64,000 nucleotides of DNA from Ahniella affigens. Lineage in GTDB: Bacteria; Pseudomonadota; Gammaproteobacteria; Xanthomonadales; Ahniellaceae. Of the stretch, positions 56,245 through 64,000 are shown in pieces. The translations under genes and the position numbers were made by a program. The stretch lies in NCBI RefSeq assembly GCF_003015185.1, contig NZ_CP027860.1, forward strand, positions 868,001-932,000, read 5' to 3'. Numbering within the stretch: the stretch's first letter is position 1; every line of letters begins with the position of its first letter. The notes beneath the pieces were generated by a model. It worked only from the letters and a program-made list of their open reading frames with translations. It did no database searches and had not been told where the DNA came from.

Positions 56245-56979
56245 TCAGGCGTGCTTTCGAATCGGTGTAGGTTCGTAGTCGCCGTGGCTCATGGCGGCGA
56301 TTGTATCGGGCTTCAATATTCGGATTTCCCGGCCCTGAACCTGGATCAGGCCTTGATCTTGCATCTGGCTCAAGCCACGGCTCACGGTCTCGATCACCAG
56401 CCCTAGGTAACTCGCAATGTCGGCCCGGCCCATGGACAGCAGCAATACGTCCGAAGGCCTGCCCAGTGCCCGCTGCCGCTCGGACAGCCCGTGCAGGAAC
56501 ATCGCCAGACGATCTTGCGCCTGCTTGCGGCCCATCATGGTCAGGTGGTCCTGATCCTGCTCCATCGATTTGCCGATGTTTCGGAGCAGCTGCCATTGGA
56601 GCCCGGGGATTTTCTGGGACAGCCGTTCCAGGCTCGCCATAGGCACTTCGCAGACCAAACTCGGTTCCAGTGCAACGGCGTCGCACCGATGCGCGCCAGC
56701 GCTCAGCCCGTCCAGGCCAATCAACTCGCCCGGCATATAAAACGCGATTGTCTGCTCTTCGCCACCTTCGTTGACGACGCTCGTCTTGAACGAACCTTGG
56801 CTGGCGACATACACCGCGCGCTGATTCTCGCCGGCATTAAAAAGGCGATCGCCGCGCTGCATGGGCCGGCGCTGGAGCACAATTTCCTCCAGACGCTCGA
56901 TCTCCTCGATCGACACCGAAGCAGGCAGGCACAGAGGATGCAGGGCGCACTCACTGCATTTGACACGGTTTGCTTTCAT
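56245..56979 (-). CDS. fnr: FNR-type oxygen-sensing transcription regulator
   Basis: 244 residues of the CRP/FNR superfamily. The N-terminal cluster motif is complete: Cys8, Cys11 and Cys17 in VKCSECALHPLC, with a fourth Cys in AGAHRCDAVALE, so an oxygen-labile [4Fe-4S] cluster is expected. The helix-turn-helix ADIASYLGLVIETVSRGLSQ keeps the E-T-V-S-R recognition residues of E. coli FNR, so it should read TTGAT-N4-ATCAA sites. In relatives this protein controls anaerobic respiration. No such site was recognised near its own gene. It stands alone on the minus strand. Confidence 0.93.
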   Translation of the reverse strand: MKANRVKCSECALHPLCLPASVSIEEIERLEEIVLQRRPMQRGDRLFNAGENQRAVYVASQGSFKTSVVNEGGEEQTIAFYMPGELIGLDGLSAGAHRCDAVALEPSLVCEVPMASLERLSQKIPGLQWQLLRNIGKSMEQDQDHLTMMGRKQAQDRLAMFLHGLSERQRALGRPSDVLLLSMGRADIASYLGLVIETVSRGLSQMQDQGLIQVQGREIRILKPDTIAAMSHGDYEPTPIRKHA

Positions 56980-57194
56980 GGCGCCAAGCGTACGAAAAAA
57001 CCGCCGATGGCGCCATCAAACTTTGGGACAATGGCGGGTATCAGGCAATTGCACCGCGATCCGCCGACAAAGCCCTGTGAAATTGTGACATTCCATTTGC
57101 AAGTGTTTGATTCCGCGCATCTGTGTCCAAGCCTTCCGATCTCAAATCAGGGCCCGCCACGTCCGGCAATGGTCGTCGCGCGCGGCATCACTGC

Positions 57195-57506
57195 TCAATC
57201 CTGAGGGCCGGGAAAGCTGTTCACGTACATGATGGTGAAGTCCGGAAAACTGTCGACGAACTGAATCTTGTAGTCCGGGAAACTGTTGACCATCTGCCAT
57301 TTGCCCGGGTCGTCCGGAAAACTCTCGACAACCTGCACATGCAAATCAGCGAACGATTCCACGACTTTGACCTTGTAATCCGGAAACGATTCGACCACCT
57401 GAATTTTCCCGTAGATCTTGCTGACATCAGGCTTGTCGCCAGCCGTCACCACAGCAGGCGTTGCCAGAATCAACAAAAGGGGAAGCAGACTCACGAGCGT
57501 GCGCAT
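57195..57506 (-). CDS. Small exported SFPD-repeat protein, probable 7(1) septoil knot family
   Basis: 103 residues with signal peptide MRTLVSLLPLLLILATPAVV (cleavage near TAG-DK). After a short segment (DVSKIYGKI) come six short beta-strand repeats: QVVESFPDYKV, KVVESFADLHV, QVVESFPDDPGKW, QMVNSFPDYKI, QFVDSFPDFTI and MYVNSFPG. The consensus is [VF]-V-[EDN]-SFPD. I recall this pattern as the 7(1) septoil knot (Septknot) domain, whose chain is predicted to form a seven-crossing torus knot; the match is from memory. Mature length is about 80 residues. Neighbours are fnr and a VWA lipoprotein gene; function unknown. Confidence 0.78.
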   Translation of the reverse strand: MRTLVSLLPLLLILATPAVVTAGDKPDVSKIYGKIQVVESFPDYKVKVVESFADLHVQVVESFPDDPGKWQMVNSFPDYKIQFVDSFPDFTIMYVNSFPGPQD

Positions 57507-57655
57507 CGGTGGTTCTCCTGATCAGTGCCTCCCGGATGCGGGATGGCTCGTCTGCAGTGTGCGCTTCGTGGCTGAATGCGGCATGAGTGCGCGTCGACGC
57601 AATGCAGCATGACGGCGATGGCTCGTTCCACCGCGTACCTCGCGCAAAAGAGAAC

Positions 57656-57678
57656 GGGCCTGGCGCTTGGCCAGACCC
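57656..57678 (-). terminator. Probable terminator of the VWA lipoprotein gene
   Basis: GGGCCTGGC (57656-57664) pairs with GCCAGACCC (57670-57678), one G-T wobble, loop of five. On the minus strand it is followed by GTTCTCTTTTGCG. It lies about 33 bp after the stop of the VWA gene. Confidence 0.65.
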
Positions 57679-57710
57679 ATTCGGATTCCCCCTGTGGGAG
57701 ATGACTGCAA

Positions 57711-59582
57711 TTACTCGGCAATGCTCAGGCTCGGGCTAGCCTCGCCGGAGAGCGACTTGGCGCGCTCGACCAAGCCGACGAGTTCCTGGCGATAGCCGAA
57801 ATCGTCGCGACCGACATGCTGGCGAGCGAGGTTGGCGATTTCTGAATACGAGAACGTGCCGATGTGTTCCCCACCGCGCAGACGATCGGCAAAAGCCGCG
57901 ACTGCGGCCGCGAACGCTAGATTGTTGCTGGCCTTCGCTTGCATCGAATGGGTGCTGATCGGGAAGCTCAGCAACTGGCTGTTGTCAGCGTCTGGTGCCT
58001 TGTAGCGCAGCTTCAGGAACGCGAGCTCGCTGTTTGGTGCGCGGACGTTTTGTGTTTTGCCATAGCGAAGCGGATCGACCTGCTCGCCGCCACTGCCGAC
58101 CAGCGCCAACTCGTACAACGCGGTGACATCGTGGCCGGCACCAATTTCTCCGGCATCGACCTGGTCGTTGTTGAAGTCTTCGCGGGCCAGCAGGCGATTT
58201 TCGTAGCCGATCAGTCGGTATTCAGCGACGACGCTCGGATTGAATTCGATCTGGATCTTCACGTCCTTCGCAATCGTGAACAGCGTCGAGCTCATCTCTT
58301 CGACCAGTACTTTGTGGCCTTCCTGCAGCGTGTCGACGTAGGCATGGTTGCCGTTGCCGACATCGGCGAGTTGCTCCGACAGCTCATCGTTGTAATTGCC
58401 CTGACCAAAGCCAAGCGTCGTGAGCGACACGCCCGACTTCCGCTGCTCGGCCACCAACGTCTTCAGTGCTTCGGTACTGACCAAGCCGACATTGAAGTCG
58501 CCATCGGTCGCCAGGATGACGCGGTTGACGCCGTCCTTGATGAACGCGCGACGCGCTTGGTCATACGCGAGTTGAATGCCCTGCGCGCCGTTGGTCGAAC
58601 CGCCCGCGCTGAGTCGGTCCAATGCTGCCAGAATCGTTTCGTGCTGATCGCCAGCAGTTGGTGGTAGCACGAGACCAGCCGATCCGGCATAGACGACGAT
58701 GCTGACCCGATCCTGAGCGCGCAGCTTCGGCACCATCAGTGCAAACGACTGCTTCAGCAGGCCGATCTTGTCGGGCGAATCCATGGAGCCCGAGCTGTCG
58801 ATCAGGAACACCAAGTTGGCAGCGGGAATCTCGGATGCCGCAATCTCGTAGCCTTTCAATCCCACCATCAAAAGCTGATGCTTGCCGTTCCAGGGGGCAG
58901 GTGCGAGTTCCGTATGCACCGCAAAAGGCTTGCTGCGGTCTTTGGGCGGACTCAGTTGATAGTCGAAATAGTTGATGAACTCCTCGGCGCGCACAGCGTC
59001 GGCCGGCGGCGCATAGCCTTGGGCCAGCATCCGGCGCACGTTGCTGTAGCTGCCCGTGTCGACATCGATACTGAATGTCGAGACAGGTTCCTCCTGCACC
59101 AATTTGACGTCGTTGTCTTGGCGCTCCTGATACGTCTCGCGATTGGCTGGGTCGATGGGTGAGGCGCCAGCCGGCTGCGTCTGCAGCGCGCCGCCGGAGC
59201 CGATTGCGATCCGCTCCATGGGCGCCGCCGCAGCGACCGAGCTTGGATAAGACGCAGGGGGTGATGCTGGGGCATCGGCCAACACGGGCATTGCGCTTTC
59301 CATGTCTACGCGCTGAATCCGACTGCCGGTCACGACGATCGTATCCAGTTCTTCGGATGCGTCGTCCTGCTTGGCCGGCTTCGCCGTGGCACGCATCTGG
59401 TCCACTACGGGTTGATTGATCGCCGCTTCGACGCGGGCTAGTTCCTTTCGCTCAGGTTCCGGTGCTCGGTCGGCATCGGCGAGCGTTTCCGCATGCTTGG
59501 CGCAGGCGCCGAGCAGCAAGGCGGCAGAGATAGCGAGAGACAGCGAAGACGCGTTGAACAGGGAACGACGAGCAGTGGACAT
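57711..59582 (-). CDS. VWA-domain lipoprotein (YfbK-like) with a TonB-receptor-like motif
   Basis: 623 residues from the ATG at 59582, chosen for its AAGGAGTCGCCC site. Signal peptide with lipobox LLLGAC, so a lipid-anchored protein; Lys after Cys gives no clear retention signal. About 85 residues from the start is ELDTIVVTGSRIQRVDMESA, the sequence style that opens TonB-dependent receptors. A YfbK-type N-terminal domain follows (FSIDVDTGSYSNVRRMLAQG, RAEEFINYFDY), then the von Willebrand A domain with an intact metal site (DSSGSM, GGSTNG, ATDGDFN), and a C-terminal YfbK-type region (YALELVG-like, GRDDFGYRQELVGLVERAKS). It probably binds a divalent metal and a protein partner at the envelope. 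Followed by a terminator. Confidence 0.9.
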   Translation of the reverse strand: MSTARRSLFNASSLSLAISAALLLGACAKHAETLADADRAPEPERKELARVEAAINQPVVDQMRATAKPAKQDDASEELDTIVVTGSRIQRVDMESAMPVLADAPASPPASYPSSVAAAAPMERIAIGSGGALQTQPAGASPIDPANRETYQERQDNDVKLVQEEPVSTFSIDVDTGSYSNVRRMLAQGYAPPADAVRAEEFINYFDYQLSPPKDRSKPFAVHTELAPAPWNGKHQLLMVGLKGYEIAASEIPAANLVFLIDSSGSMDSPDKIGLLKQSFALMVPKLRAQDRVSIVVYAGSAGLVLPPTAGDQHETILAALDRLSAGGSTNGAQGIQLAYDQARRAFIKDGVNRVILATDGDFNVGLVSTEALKTLVAEQRKSGVSLTTLGFGQGNYNDELSEQLADVGNGNHAYVDTLQEGHKVLVEEMSSTLFTIAKDVKIQIEFNPSVVAEYRLIGYENRLLAREDFNNDQVDAGEIGAGHDVTALYELALVGSGGEQVDPLRYGKTQNVRAPNSELAFLKLRYKAPDADNSQLLSFPISTHSMQAKASNNLAFAAAVAAFADRLRGGEHIGTFSYSEIANLARQHVGRDDFGYRQELVGLVERAKSLSGEASPSLSIAE

Positions 59583-59728
59583 GGGCGACTCCTTGGTGGG
59601 TTTCCATGCAACGGGGGGCACTTGAAATTGGGGTTTTATTTTTTTGGACGGCACACGTGACAACAGTCAGGTTGTATTCACGCACGGAGGGGCTTCGCAG
59701 CCGGGCCGGTTCGTGGTCGAATGGCTGA

Positions 59729-60661
59729 ATGAAATCAGCCATCTCAATCAGTGCCGTCAACAAACAGTTCGGCAGCAAGCGTGCCGTGCAGGACCTGAAC
59801 CTGGAAATCCCGGAGGGCGCGTTGTACGGCGTCATCGGTCCGAATGGTGCGGGCAAATCCACCACACTCAGGATGATTCTGTCGATCCTGTTTCCTGACT
59901 CGGGCAGCATTCGCGTGCTGGGTCACGATTCCGCTTTGAAGGCGAAAGATCAGATCGGCTATCTGCCCGAAGAGCGTGGTGTCTACAAAAAGATGCAGGT
60001 GCTTGAGTTCCTTCAGCACATGGGCATCCTGAAAGGCCTTGGCCGCGCCGACGCAAAAGCCAAAGCGCTGAAATGGCTCGACACGGTTGGACTGCCGGAT
60101 GTGCAAAAAAAGCGCTGCGAAGAACTGTCCAAGGGCATGCAGCAGAAGATCCAGTTCATTTCGGCGGTGATTCACGATCCGGAACTGCTGATCCTCGATG
60201 AGCCGTTCAGTGGACTCGATCCGGTCAACATGCGCTTGCTGCGCGAATTGGTGGAAGCGCAGCATCGAAAGGGCACGACCATTCTGTTCTCGACGCATGT
60301 GATGCCGCAGGCAGAGGAAATGTGCGATCACATCGTCATGCTGCATCAGGGCCGCAAGGTGCTCGACAACTCGTTGGACGAGATCAAGCGTCAGGAGGTT
60401 GTCCGCGAGATTCTGTTTGAGCCGCTGCACGCCGAGTCGGTTGTTCCGGCGCAGTTGGCCGCAGTCCCTGGGATTGACGGTGTCGAAGGCAAGGATCGCA
60501 GCTATCGGCTGAAGCTCGTCGAGGGGGCTGATCTGGAACAGACGGTGCAAGCGCTGACTCGCAGTGTGGTGCCGGCGCGGCTTGAGCTGGTGCGGCCGCG
60601 ACTGGAGGATCTCTTTGTCAGCATTGTGACGGGCAGCGGCCAGACGGAGGAGTCGGTATGA
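59729..60661 (+). CDS. ABC transporter ATPase, NatA-like
   Basis: 310 residues. Walker A GPNGAGKST, Q-loop YLPEERGVYKKM, signature LSKGMQQKIQF, Walker B LLILDEPFSGLDP and switch His in FSTHVMPQAEE. The LSKGMQQK signature and C-terminal DUF4162-like extension (RLELVRPRLEDLFVSIV) are typical of the NatA/YhaQ sodium-exporter or drug-exporter group. Its partner permease overlaps by four bases. The ATG starts MKSAISISAVNKQFGSK. Substrate cannot be determined from sequence. Confidence 0.92.
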   Translation: MKSAISISAVNKQFGSKRAVQDLNLEIPEGALYGVIGPNGAGKSTTLRMILSILFPDSGSIRVLGHDSALKAKDQIGYLPEERGVYKKMQVLEFLQHMGILKGLGRADAKAKALKWLDTVGLPDVQKKRCEELSKGMQQKIQFISAVIHDPELLILDEPFSGLDPVNMRLLRELVEAQHRKGTTILFSTHVMPQAEEMCDHIVMLHQGRKVLDNSLDEIKRQEVVREILFEPLHAESVVPAQLAAVPGIDGVEGKDRSYRLKLVEGADLEQTVQALTRSVVPARLELVRPRLEDLFVSIVTGSGQTEESV

Positions 60662-62046
60662 ATGTCGGCAAAGTGATCCAGATCGCGTGGCGCGAATTTA
60701 CGACCACCGTTTTGACCAAAGCGTTCTTGTTTGGTCTGCTGTTCTTGCCATTGATGATGGTGATTGGTATCGCGGTCGTGCCTTGGTTGACCAATCTCAA
60801 GTCGCCGCCGGTGACGGGGACGATTGCAATCGTCGATCCGAGTGGCGAACTGTTGTCGCGCCTGACTGAATCGATGTCGCGTGAGGCATTGCTCGCCAAG
60901 CGTGAGGCACTGAACCAGCGCCTCGACGAGGTCATGCCGGGTTCGTTCAAAAGTCTGCGGTCGCAGCCTGGCGTCGAAAGCAAATTGCAAGAGGCGCTCG
61001 GCGATGTGCCGAATCTGAAATTCCGAGCCATCTCACTGGCGGCGCTCGACGCTGAGAAGGAATTACTGAAGCAACCAAAGCGCGCCGATCAGGACAACGA
61101 CACCCTGCAAATGATTCTGGTGGTTGACGCCAACGCCGTCACCACGAGTGATGGCAGCACCGCGCTCGGCGGCTACCGCGCGTTCGAGCGCGAGGTGCTG
61201 GACAGTCGCTTCAGCAAGGAAGTTCGCGATGGGATGCGGCAGGCCATCGTGGACGCGCGTCTGAGCGCGCGGCAGTTGAATGCTGCTGATATTCGTGCGC
61301 TGATGGAAGTGCCGCGGCCGGAGGTCGAAGTGGTGTCGGCCAAGGGCACTGAGAACAAGAATGAAGTGGTACGCATGTTGCTGCCCATTGCATTCATGAT
61401 GCTGATTTTTATCAGCGTGATGGCGGGCGGCCAGCAACTGATGACCTCGACGATCGAAGAAAAGTCGAGCCGCGTCGTGGAAGTGCTGTTGGCCGCGGTG
61501 TCGCCGCTTGAGTTGATGACGGGCAAGATCATCGGTCAGATGGCGGTCGGCGCGCTGATGATGGGGGTTTACGGTGGGCTGTTGTTGATCGGTCTGGCGA
61601 CATTTTCGTTGGTTGGTCTCATCAGTGTCTCGTCGCTCGTGTATCTGTGCCTGTTCTTCGTGTTGTCGGCCACGACCGTGGCAGCGTTGATGGCCGCAAT
61701 CGGCGCTGCCGTGAACGAAATCCGCGAAGCGCAATCGCTGCTCACCCCAGTGATGTTGCTACTGATCCTGCCGATGATGCTGATGGGGCCAGTCATGTCT
61801 GACCCGAACGGCGGGCTCGCCACCGTAGTCAGTCTGGTGCCGCCAGCATCGCCTTATGTGATGATGATGCGATTGAGTTCGAATGTCCCGCCGCCCGTGT
61901 GGCAAATCTTGTTGGCGCTGTTGTTGAACGCAGTTGCGGCCGTGATGGCGGTCTGGTTTGCCGGCAAGGTGTTCCGGATCGGGCTGTTGATGTACGGCAA
62001 GCCGCCGAATTTGCTCACGTTGTGGCGTTGGGTACGCATGGCGTGA
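60658..62046 (+). CDS. ABC-2 type permease, NatB/YhaP-like
   Basis: 462 residues; the ATG overlaps the ATPase stop. One N-terminal helix (FLFGLLFLPLMMVIGIAVV) is followed by a large extracytoplasmic domain (about residues 40-230), then five to six helices (IAFMMLIFISVMAGGQQLMT, MAVGALMMGVYGGLLLIGLA, VMLLLILPMMLMGPVMS). The stretch STIEEKSSRVVEVLLAAVSP with LELMTGKIIGQM is characteristic of the ABC2_membrane_3 family. Forms the membrane half of the exporter. Confidence 0.92.
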   Translation: MNVGKVIQIAWREFTTTVLTKAFLFGLLFLPLMMVIGIAVVPWLTNLKSPPVTGTIAIVDPSGELLSRLTESMSREALLAKREALNQRLDEVMPGSFKSLRSQPGVESKLQEALGDVPNLKFRAISLAALDAEKELLKQPKRADQDNDTLQMILVVDANAVTTSDGSTALGGYRAFEREVLDSRFSKEVRDGMRQAIVDARLSARQLNAADIRALMEVPRPEVEVVSAKGTENKNEVVRMLLPIAFMMLIFISVMAGGQQLMTSTIEEKSSRVVEVLLAAVSPLELMTGKIIGQMAVGALMMGVYGGLLLIGLATFSLVGLISVSSLVYLCLFFVLSATTVAALMAAIGAAVNEIREAQSLLTPVMLLLILPMMLMGPVMSDPNGGLATVVSLVPPASPYVMMMRLSSNVPPPVWQILLALLLNAVAAVMAVWFAGKVFRIGLLMYGKPPNLLTLWRWVRMA

Positions 62047-62076
62047 GCGTACGCGTGAGCGTCGGGGCAGGCTGGT

Positions 62077-63120
62077 TCAATTCACCAGCAATGTTTTCAG
62101 CAAGGTCTTGATCGGCTTGGGCAGGCCCAATGTCGGCAGTTGTGCACGCGATACCCATTGCAGCGGCCCCGGGTCCATCATGGCCGCTGTTGGCAAGACA
62201 ACAGCCTCCAGCACCTCAGCACGCAACGTGAAGTGCGTGAACTTGTGGCGGAATTGGCTGAACGTCGACGTTGGTCCGATTCGCAATCGGTAATGCGCGT
62301 CGCACCACGTGCCGGGGTCGGCGTCGACTGGCAGTTCGGGCAGGCTGTATAGCCCGCCCCAGATCCCACGCTCTGGTCGCCGCTCCAAGATCAGTCCGTG
62401 TCCGCCGTCCTTGAGCAACAGCATGCGCGTGTGCCGTTCCGGCACCTGAGCCTTGGCGGTTTTTGCCGGAATGGTGGCAGTCAATCCGAGTTGTCTGGCC
62501 TGGCAAATAGATTGGATCGGGCACATCAAACAGGCGGGTTGGCTCTGTGTGCACAGCGTGGCCCCGAAATCCATGATGGCCTGCGTGTAATCCGCTGCGC
62601 GATGTGTGGGCAGCGCTGCCTCAGCCAATTGCCAGAGTCGCTGCTCGGCGTGGCGCTGTTCGACAGGTTCGGTGATGCCATGCACGCGGCTCAGCACACG
62701 TTTGACATTGCCATCAAGCACCGCAGCAGGTTGGCCAAATGCTTGGCTCAAAATCGCCGCGGCGGTCGAACGCCCAATGCCTGGCAACTTGATCAAGTCA
62801 ACCAGACTGGCCGGCAGCTGGCCGTGATGCTCGGCAACACAGACCTGCGCGGCGCGGTGCAGATTGCGGGCACGGCTGTAGTAGCCAAGACCTGCCCATT
62901 GTGCGAGCACTGCATCAAGCGGTGCGCGCGCCAGATCAGGTAGTTCTGGAAACGCCTGCAGGAAGCGTTCGAAATACGGAATGACGGTGGTGACCTGGGT
63001 TTGCTGCAGCATGATTTCTGATAGCCACACCCGGTAGGGCGTGCGTGGATGTTGCCAGGGCAGATCATGGCGCCCATGCACGTCGAACCAGGCTAGCAAC
63101 GATTCAGCGAACCCACTCAT
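62077..63120 (-). CDS. mutY: A/G-specific adenine glycosylase
   Basis: Removes adenine mispaired with 8-oxoguanine. Catalytic Glu in WLSEIMLQQTQV, helix-hairpin-helix KLPGIGRSTAAAIL followed by the catalytic Asp in LDGNVKRVLSR, and the [4Fe-4S] loop with Cys spacing C-x6-C-x2-C-x5-C in CTQSQPACLMCPIQSIC. The C-terminal Nudix-like domain (LLLKDGGHGLILERRPERGI, FSQFRHKFTHFTLRAEVLE) is present, so it is full length at 347 residues. It overlaps the upstream AsmA-like gene by four bases. Confidence 0.97.
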   Translation of the reverse strand: MSGFAESLLAWFDVHGRHDLPWQHPRTPYRVWLSEIMLQQTQVTTVIPYFERFLQAFPELPDLARAPLDAVLAQWAGLGYYSRARNLHRAAQVCVAEHHGQLPASLVDLIKLPGIGRSTAAAILSQAFGQPAAVLDGNVKRVLSRVHGITEPVEQRHAEQRLWQLAEAALPTHRAADYTQAIMDFGATLCTQSQPACLMCPIQSICQARQLGLTATIPAKTAKAQVPERHTRMLLLKDGGHGLILERRPERGIWGGLYSLPELPVDADPGTWCDAHYRLRIGPTSTFSQFRHKFTHFTLRAEVLEAVVLPTAAMMDPGPLQWVSRAQLPTLGLPKPIKTLLKTLLVN

Positions 63121-64000
63121 GCCGGCGGTTGCGCGCGGGGCTCCGGTGCAGGCGCCGGCGCTGGTGCTTGCGGTGGCAGTGCGGTGCCGACGGTTTCTTC
63201 GAGCGGCTTGCCTTCGATGCTAAGGCGGACCCATTCGCTCATGCCGATGCGGAGGCGGGCCAGTTTGATCTGGCCCTGCAGTACATCAAGCAAGGCCATT
63301 GGCGGGTCGAGATGCGCGCGCCAATCCGCCGGCAGGCCGATATCCAGATCGATCGCTTCGCCAAACAACTGACCCACGGCGCGCAGGCGCAACGCGCCAT
63401 CAAGGTATCCACGCGTTTGCAGCGCGAGCGCGCTTTGCTGGTCAAGGTCGAGCGCATCCATGCCGATCCGCCGACTCAGGTCGCCCGTCTTCAGCGCGCC
63501 ATCAAACCCGAACTGCTGCAGATGGTTGAAGGCTGCGTTGCCGCTGATCTCGATGTTCGCGATGCCGGGATCCACATTCAGAGCAAACGGGCTCAGCTGC
63601 AGGTCGGGCCCGGCTTGGCTCGGCGTCAGCAGCGCGACAATGGGAATGTCCTGCTCTTGCTTCGGTAACCGGACTTGCAGTTCCAGGCGGGACATCTGGC
63701 CTGGTTGCAGCCGATCGAGGCTCAGCCCCTTGAGCGACCAGGAATCGTCAGGGCTGCTGCCTTGCCATTGCAACGCGTCGATCTGCAGCGGCGCCGTGAG
63801 CTCGGGCCATTGCCAGGGTTGCGCCGGTCCGAGATCGGCCGAATATTGTCTGTCCCACCAGGCACCCAGTGCCGGACCCTGCAAGATCAATGCCTCGACT
63901 TGCACACCGCCGAGTTGCAACGTGTCGCCACGGAGCGCCGACCAAGGCAGTTGAATGGACAGCTGGCGAGCCGCCGCGACGGTCGCCTCGCCGTCTTTCA
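63117..64000 (-). CDS. AsmA-like protein, C-terminal part (5' end outside the window)
   Basis: The frame is open to the right edge, so the N-terminal membrane anchor is not visible; a TTG at 63920 is only an internal codon, because the residues upstream (LPWSALRGDTLQLGGVQVEA) continue the family pattern. The visible chain has the amphipathic beta character of AsmA/TamB-type proteins (WQWPELTAPLQIDALQWQGS, LSLDRLQPGQMSRLELQVRL, FNHLQQFGFDGALKTGDLSR) and ends in a Pro/Ala-rich tail. AsmA-like proteins are inner-membrane anchored and are implicated in phospholipid or outer-membrane assembly. It is followed by mutY with an ATGA overlap, an arrangement typical of Lysobacterales. Confidence 0.85.
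   Translation of the reverse strand, partial: KDGEATVAAARQLSIQLPWSALRGDTLQLGGVQVEALILQGPALGAWWDRQYSADLGPAQPWQWPELTAPLQIDALQWQGSSPDDSWSLKGLSLDRLQPGQMSRLELQVRLPKQEQDIPIVALLTPSQAGPDLQLSPFALNVDPGIANIEISGNAAFNHLQQFGFDGALKTGDLSRRIGMDALDLDQQSALALQTRGYLDGALRLRAVGQLFGEAIDLDIGLPADWRAHLDPPMALLDVLQGQIKLARLRIGMSEWVRLSIEGKPLEETVGTALPPQAPAPAPAPEPRAQPPA

Overview
The window reads as chromosome from a GC-rich gammaproteobacterium, most likely of the Lysobacterales (Xanthomonadales), close to Rhodanobacteraceae or Lysobacteraceae. Support: the gene sets kdsD-kdsC-lptC-lptA-lptB, ibaG-murA, msrP-msrQ, rpoN-hpf and mutY next to an AsmA-like gene; secreted proteins ending in a DGFE motif; and GTAGGAGC/GTGGGAGG-type REP hairpins. 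No rRNA, tRNA, CRISPR array, phage or transposase gene was recognised. Family names come from sequence recognition only; no search was run.

Layout. 1-3.1 kb: two secreted modular proteins (the first cut by the window edge). 3.2-9.3 kb: citrate synthase, ribosomal protein L31 type B, the periplasmic methionine-sulfoxide repair pair MsrPQ, sigma-54 and hibernation factor HPF. 9.5-13.3 kb: a lamin-tail-domain exoprotein, a small conserved protein and two ureide genes (allantoicase, ureidoglycolate lyase). 13.4-18.6 kb: the Kdo/LPS-transport operon on the minus strand, with ibaG-murA divergent. 18.7-28.4 kb: PilZ protein, MFS exporter, MerR regulator with a clear dyad operator facing DUF2938 and DUF2798 membrane genes, a 1630-residue TPR protein with an embedded C39-like peptidase, and a Ca2+/Na+ antiporter.

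28.5-47.7 kb looks like a pyrimidine/ureide catabolic region: cytosine deaminase, CoA-acylating (methyl)malonate-semialdehyde dehydrogenase, beta-ureidopropionase-type hydrolase, PreT, PreA and an NCS1 nucleobase transporter. Together these would deaminate cytosine, reduce uracil or thymine, hydrolyse N-carbamoyl-beta-alanine and oxidise the resulting semialdehyde. The dihydropyrimidinase and the beta-alanine aminotransferase are not in the window. This region is split by the most unusual feature seen: six genes (33.5-40.1 kb) in strict A-B-A-B-A-B order, mostly with overlapping start and stop codons, encoding membrane-anchored, Sel1-like extracytoplasmic proteins that share a four-cysteine framework. 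I know of no described system with this architecture.

47.7-64 kb: DUF1631 protein, hybrid histidine kinase, a 104-bp inverted-repeat element with further hairpins, a large exported protein whose alpha/beta-hydrolase domain seems to have lost its nucleophile, an FNR-type oxygen sensor, a small protein of SFPD repeats (probably the 7(1) septoil-knot family), a VWA lipoprotein carrying a TonB-receptor-like motif, a two-gene ABC exporter, MutY and a partial AsmA-like gene.
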